Assembly (NCBI GenBank): GCA_027382625.1
Contig: JAJKFJ010022847.1
Span: 1 to 64,000, forward strand
Direction of reading: 5' to 3'
Length of the DNA stretch: 64,000 nt
Source of the DNA: Tetmemena sp. SeJ-2015
Taxonomy: Eukaryota > Ciliophora > Spirotrichea > Sporadotrichida > Oxytrichidae
The notes below the pieces were generated by a model that saw only the letters and a program-made list of their open reading frames with translations, did not search any database and was not told the DNA's origin. Position numbers and translations under genes: made by a program. This document shows, in pieces, positions 59,331 through 64,000 of the stretch (its first letter is position 1; the number at the start of each line of letters is the position of its first letter).

Positions 59331-60318
59331 ATGGAATAAATTAACACAATTGGATCCTCAGGAGCAACAGAGGATATTTATTCTAAGGTTTTCGACTACT
59401 ACCTCTCTTGTTAAGACTTTTAGATTATTCTAATCAAAGTAAGTTGAATTGGCCCACTTCTTCAAATTGCAGTCCACAAATATAGAGCAAAAAGTTGATT
59501 TTAAACCTGCCTCTATAATTTTGATTCAATCGATTAGTTTGTTGTAAAAAGTTTAACACTCTTTTTAATTAGTTTTGGTCTATATGCTTAAAGCTCCAGT
59601 ACTCATAAAAAGATCTCCACAAGCAGAACTTTGTAGACAAGACTCAAATTCCACTCAAATAGCAGATATATTTACTCTGTTACATACAAGCTCCATTTTA
59701 GTTTGAAGATATATTTGGAAGTTAAGAAGATTTTTGAGAAGGCACTCTAAGATGAGTACAAGGAGAAACTGAATTTTGAAAACCCCCTCAATAACCGATA
59801 AAGGCAATTGCTTACTCAATTAATATTTAACTTTTGTCTTTCTTACGCTAGAGACATCTATAGATACCAATAACCTAAACCATTACTTGAGCGAGGCTAA
59901 GCATATTCAATTACTCCAAAAGGCTCAAGCTTAAGATGAATAAAAAATTTATAATTTTAATTTTAAAGAAGGGAACGCATACTAAGATGCTTCTTCCAGA
60001 CGTATGGAATATACCAAAGGTAGCATCTACTCAAGTGAGGGCAAATAATCCATTAGAGATAATATGTAAGAATCTAACTAAGAATATCCTTCTAATCAAA
60101 AGCTTTCCAGTGAAAATCAAAATGACTCCTCTGCAGAGGATTTCAATGCTTCAAAGCGGTAGCATAGTAGTACCAAGATCAGTATATTTAAGTAAAAGAA
60201 TAGATAGAAGGTGGATTCGTCATCTACTAATGAAAACTTCTAGCTTTTTATAATAATATAAATAGAGAGAGATAAATGTAACTTGTTTTCTATGACTAAT
60301 TCTGCTTTGATTTACTGA
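59331..60318 (+). CDS. unknown protein with 34-nt intron
   Basis: Start ATG 59331 (MEQINTIGSSGATEDIYSK). A GT-AG intron at 59439-59472 joins FQIILIK to STNIEQKVDFKPASI. After unresolved junctions come a helical domain (FNQFWSICLKLQYSQKDL, QIYLLCYIQAPFQFEDIF, LLTQLIFNFCLSYARDIYR) and a Ser/Gln-rich tail (SAEDFNASKRQHSS). It ends at TGA 60316-60318. The helical part looks like a compact alpha-helical fold, family not recognised. Confidence 0.5.
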
Positions 60319-60403
60319 GTTTGTTCGGTCCCCAGCTACTTGAGTTCAACCACATATCTTTTGAGCAAACTTTGAGGGCACTCTTTTTAAGTGTGACTAT
60401 GAT

Positions 60404-60720
60404 TCATGATGGAGAAGTAAAGTTTAAATCTTTTGAGGAGGTTGAGGCTTTTGACCGTAAGATGGCGCTACTCATGATTTAGATGAAGAGGAGGAATGCA
60501 GCCACAAAGATATAGAAAGTTAAGAACATTTTGGCAATACCAAGGGCAGGTAGATTGACTACTAAAATGGAATAGCCCCTGAATTCTTCAAACTTGCTCA
60601 TTGAATAAACAGTGAGAACTAAGCAAATAATTCTCAAGCGAATGTAAGGCCCTAGTGAGGTAGTTTTGCACTAGCAGTCAACTCTACCCCTAAAGCTAAA
60701 GGATCCTCCTACCAATTTTA
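60404..60720 (-). CDS. tetraspan-like membrane protein, 5' end unresolved
   Basis: Minus-strand frame GGSFSFRGRVDCQCK leads to a hydrophobic segment around LRIICLVLTVYSMS. A second hydrophobic block follows (ILVVNLPALGIAKMFLTFYI, then FVAAFLLFIQIMSSAIL), and a short polar tail ends in TGA 60404-60406. At least three membrane helices. An earlier exon or MDS probably lies between 60750 and 61010. The opposite strand is also open here, but lacks this hydrophobic pattern. No exact family recognised. Confidence 0.5.
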
Positions 60721-61077
60721 TTTTCCTAATTAACTTACTGGTTCAATTTCGACTATTATTCATAGGATGTTGGCAAAGATAAACAAGTATCCAACTCACT
60801 TAATCTCGATTAGGACAAACAATTTTGTTTTTAAGTACTCTGCTTGCTTATTTTATAATTTCTTCGTCAGTAAAATCTGCTGTCCTCAGTCAGTTAGAGC
60901 AAAGAGAGTCTTTAATCTAAGCACACTTTACTACTTTAAAGTAAACTGATGACCTCCTCTCTTTAAGACTAGGTTGGATTGCTCAAGCAGAATGATCAAA
61001 CTGGCAAAAGCAGTCTCTCTCTTGTAAACTAAAGAATGCCATAGTTGCAAGCCAAAATATCTTAGGCTTCAAAAGAA

Positions 61078-61844
61078 ATGTCAAGTAGAAATAGCTCCAG
61101 TGAAAGTGAAAGCTAACCGTCATCCAAGAAAAAGAAGACGCCATCTCTTTCCAAATCATCTATCCAAATAAGACGCAAAGATATCCAAGACTCCGTTATC
61201 AATATTTAAGCTCACTCAAGAAATAATTGCAAAAGATTTACACTATATTTACAGATTAATGAAACAGTGCTATTGATGATGACGACTTGAGGAAATATAC
61301 ATATATTCAGGTTAATATTAATTCTATAAACATATGACAATCAAAGATCTTCACAAGGCTCCCATTCCGAATCACTCCTAAAGAGATAGGAGTAAAACAC
61401 ATCACTACCACTGATAAATTCAACCTATCAGGTCTAGTCTGCAGCTTTTATCAATTAGAATCCTTAATCAAGAAAGTCAAGCTTAGCCTAATAGATGCTA
61501 TCTTAACACAGCAAGTAAAATAGATACGATAGTAGCAGCTAGTCATTTAAAGTTCAAAATTTATTGAACTATACCATAATGGTAAATTGCAAGGTAAATT
61601 GACTTATTTAAGAGTTTAGTAAAACTATTACACTAACAATTTTGGAGAGGATAGATAAATGAAGTATCAAGATTAGGCTTTTGATTCATAGGTACGCAAA
61701 GAAAAAGCCGAAGAGAAGCGGCCATACACCTTTATGAAGGGGAAAAGAGATAGTTTATCTGAAGTCATGCGTAGGAATCAAAGTCTCATCAAATACAAGC
61801 AAGCTCTCTATAATAAAATCCCTTATAATCATTACATACTTTGA
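61078..61844 (+). CDS. Ser/Lys/Gln-rich unknown protein
   Basis: Start ATG 61078 (MSSRNSSSESESQPSSKKK). Parts joined by intron-like gaps: an acidic piece (AIDDDDLRKYTYIQ), a Ser/Gln-rich piece (SESLLKRQEQNTSLP) and a basic C-terminal piece (RKEKAEEKRPYTFMKGKR), ending in TGA 61842-61844. No family recognised. Confidence 0.5.
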
Positions 61845-61931
61845 CTATTCGATTCTAAGATTTTTTGCTTTATAATGAAAATATAGAACTGAGTTTTGTG
61901 TGTGTGAATAATTAGATTTAATTAAAGTTCA

Positions 61932-62882
61932 ATGGATTCGATTCAAGAAGCTTTCCTTATGCTGGACATAAGCATGGAGGTTTTTAATGAGTTACTTCCT
62001 CATTAGAAAATGGCTATCATCTTTCATTCTATAAATCTGCTTCGAGGTTTTAAATGTACTGGCTTTGACGAAGATGATCCCTAATTAGAGGAAAATAAGA
62101 ATGAATCTTAGCAAGGTAATAATCTGAGTTTAAGATGTGTATATATTGGTTAATACTCTTAGGAGATTCTTACATTCTTTTTAAGAGTATATTTATTTCT
62201 ATAAGATAAACTCTAATTTTTTGGTCATAGGTATTTTAAGACTGCCAGAAACTTGGAGAGCTCAGAGTCTGGAGGTTGCATCTTTCAGATACGAAAGAGA
62301 ATCCCCTAAAGCTTAAGGATCTTCACAGAGTTAGTAGTAGCTATAAAAATATAAATTTCACAAATATTTATTTTTAAGCCTGGCAAAAAAGAGGAGTATT
62401 ACTTTAAGTTCCTCTCAGTGAACAACAAACTAGAAATCAATGCTATGAGTAGCCTCATCGAAGATGAAGTTTTCTCCTCTGAATTTGAGTAAGTTTTAAA
62501 TGAGGATATGTATGATTGTAGATTACTACGGGATTTAAGCCAAGACTAGTTTGCCAATTTGGATTCTTGGGTGCCAAAGACTCTTCTTCCATAATATGAG
62601 AAGGTCATATAAATTATTGGAAAAATTTGATTCAAATTTAAAATCTCTTATAATGAAAGCAAGCTTGTAAACTACAAAAAATGTAACCTCGAAAAACAAA
62701 AATCAGAGACAAGATTAGACAAACTCAAGCAACAGTAGCTTAAGGAATCATTAGAAAGACCTTGATTAGTTAAGAAATGGAAATCAGGAAACTATGCCAT
62801 TAAAATCTTAGAGCTCAAAGAAATTTTGTCTATAAAAGGTCTTGTTTGTATTTGTGCAAGTTATCAATAGTAAAATGCTTGA
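61932..62882 (+). CDS. unknown helical protein
   Basis: Start ATG 61932 (MDSIQEAFLMLDISMEVF). A GT-AG-like gap near 62116-62230 joins ENKNESQQ to YFKTARNLESSESGG. One frame then continues through EEYYFKFLSVNNKLEINAM, WVPKTLLPQYEKVIQIIGK and KQQQLKESL. Two TGAs in this frame (62627, 62763) lie next to short direct repeats and may sit in small inserts. Ends TGA 62880-62882. Well-formed protein sequence, no family recognised. Confidence 0.5.
62755..62769 (+). other. possible minimal IES, pointer ATTAG, 15 nt
   Basis: ATTAG at 62750-62754 and 62765-62769; deletion removes an in-frame TGA and gives KESLVKKWKSGNYA. Very short, so chance is a real alternative. Confidence 0.35.
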
Positions 62883-62989
62883 AGAAAATTAATCTTACTC
62901 TTGGAGGGCGAGGAACAAGCTTGGCTGTAGATTAATGATAAATATGTTTTGAAGGGTCAAAAATAGCAAGCTCATAAATACTATGGATA

Positions 62990-63760
62990 AAAGTAAACTT
63001 GTCGGTATTAGCTGCCATATTGCTTTTTAATCTTATTTATTAATCAGCTAAGAGGCTACTCTTAAAATTCTTTTGCTCTTCTTGTGTGGCTAACTCTAAA
63101 GATTCCTTCTTTCTTAGTTTGCATTTAATATTCTTAATGAGCCCGTTAAAGAGGTTATTTTTCTTCTATTTAGAATGTGGAGTTTTGCTAAAGTGACCTC
63201 CAATACTTATCTCACTTTATTTTTATTAAAAAAATGACTTGTAAGTACGTCTATTAATTTAAAGGTCCTTTCCTCTGATTAAGGTAACTTCTCCTCCTCC
63301 TCGAAACGTTATTTTTAAGTGTCATTAAAGCAGCCTGATAGTCGCACAGTCTCATTTATAGTAACTTAGAATCTGCCATACTTATCAATGTTGAGAGTTA
63401 AGGTATTCCACTCATTAAGTTTGGCATGGCTCTTTTTATATCCAATGAATTCACTAAAATCTTTTAGCTTAATCGAAATATACTTACCCGCATTTTACAA
63501 AGAGTCTATTGTTTGTCATCAAACCTATTTCAAATGGTACTCCTAATTCATCTCTCTCGCTTCCTTAAGGAGTGAGTTTGAGTATTAAGTGTCGTGAATT
63601 TTCTGTGACTTCATAATCCATGTAAAATTGCAGGCTCAGGCTTATTGAGTGGACTTCATCTTCCAAGAATAGATCATCATTTAAAAATTAACATTTAAGA
63701 AGCTCTTTACGCTTTCCTTGTAATCAATTCGCTTCATAGCTTTTGTAATTTTTGCCTTCA
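62990..63760 (-). CDS. LamG/lectin-fold protein (partial)
   Basis: Minus-strand coding with beta-rich sequence: HSISLSLQFYMDYEV, LILKLTPQGSERDELGVPFEIGLM, NNRLFVKC. After a 34-nt intron at 63454-63487 come EFIGYKKSHAKLNEWNTLTLNID and FQVTINETVRLSGCF. Alternating short strands with a W-N-T-L-x-L-x-I-D core and a V-x-I-N-x-T turn resemble laminin-G/concanavalin-type jelly rolls. The frame continues past 63250 into Lys/Arg/Gln-rich sequence. The start lies above 63760, possibly beyond the window. Fold call is by pattern only. Confidence 0.45.
63454..63487 (-). other. 34-nt GT-AG intron
   Basis: GTAAGT...GATTTTAG within the lectin-fold gene; removal joins FVKCG to EFIGYKK in frame. Confidence 0.6.
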
Positions 63761-64000
63761 AAGCTTATTCCAAAAATATTGACAGATAAATCACTATTTA
63801 ACTTCTGTGTCTATGAAAAACGAATGACCCTCATTTAAAATTTAAAATTCTAAATGATATAGAGCAGATTTTTTTTAATACATTCATTTTGCAAGCACTA
63901 TTCTTTCTTGACTGAAGTTATTGTTTCTACTTATCTCGGCTCATCTCCTATAAATTAAGATTAGAGTATTTTCAATCTTACTGTAAAAAGATATGACTGA

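Noticed and set aside
60319..61010. Long TGA-free plus-strand frame
   Set aside because: The minus strand shows membrane helices and a Cys-rich loop typical of real protein, so the plus-strand openness is probably incidental. Not fully excluded.
1..64000. Bacterial or organellar origin, CRISPR arrays, tRNA or rRNA genes, operons
   Set aside because: Reassigned TAA/TAG, GT-AG introns and eukaryotic families argue for a ciliate nucleus; no spaced repeats or RNA-gene motifs were recognised by eye.

Overview
The window is AT-rich eukaryotic DNA from a ciliate. TAA and TAG are read as glutamine throughout (Deltex, Dus1, NF-YC, NEK kinase, kelch and MORN genes), and the frames of conserved genes end at TGA. 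Conserved tryptophans in these genes are TGG, so the best reading is the standard ciliate code (table 6). Genes lie on both strands, closely spaced, and many carry short GT-AG introns (about 25-140 nt).

The main observation is that many coding frames are interrupted by short AT-rich inserts (about 25-70 nt) that lack GT-AG ends and are bounded by a direct repeat of 3-7 bp. Deleting the insert with one repeat copy restores both the frame and the expected conserved residues (NF-YC histone fold, Dus1 HSRLF box, three MORN repeats, GNAT). This is the MDS/pointer/IES architecture of a spirotrich (hypotrich-like) micronuclear genome, so I read the window as germline DNA before programmed rearrangement. 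A perfect 17-base G4T4-type telomeric motif near position 878 fits this lineage and resembles the ends of TBE-type germline transposons. Several +1 frame slips at homopolymers (three in Dus1, others in neighbours) look like long-read consensus errors rather than biology.

Layout: 1-5.3 kb, small unknown genes and one multi-MDS unknown gene. 5.5-10.3 kb: MORN-repeat protein (-), a small gene (-), NF-YC-like histone-fold factor (+), Deltex-type E3 ligase (+). 10.5-23.5 kb, all minus: unknown Ser/Gln-rich protein, NEK-like kinase, Dus1 tRNA-dihydrouridine synthase, and three unknown genes. 23.7-30.2 kb (+): long coiled-coil coding block and a Gly-rich protein. 30.3-35.0 kb (-): EF-hand-like protein and a TMEM135/Tim17-like membrane protein. 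35.4-40.9 kb (+): Gln-rich and other unknown proteins, split by an AT-rich tract. 41.3-43.5 kb (-): unknown multi-intron gene. 43.8-49.1 kb (+): Asn/Gln-rich and coiled-coil proteins. 49.3-51.7 kb (-): kelch-repeat protein. 51.9-56.7 kb (+): GNAT acetyltransferase and two unknown proteins. 56.9-64 kb: alternating unknown genes, a tetraspan-like membrane protein (-) and a LamG/lectin-fold protein (-).

There is no operon logic. The genes look like ordinary cell-biology genes that would be cut onto separate or few-gene macronuclear chromosomes. No tRNA, rRNA, CRISPR or complete transposon was recognised. Exon/MDS ends are approximate wherever the text says so; all frames were read by hand.
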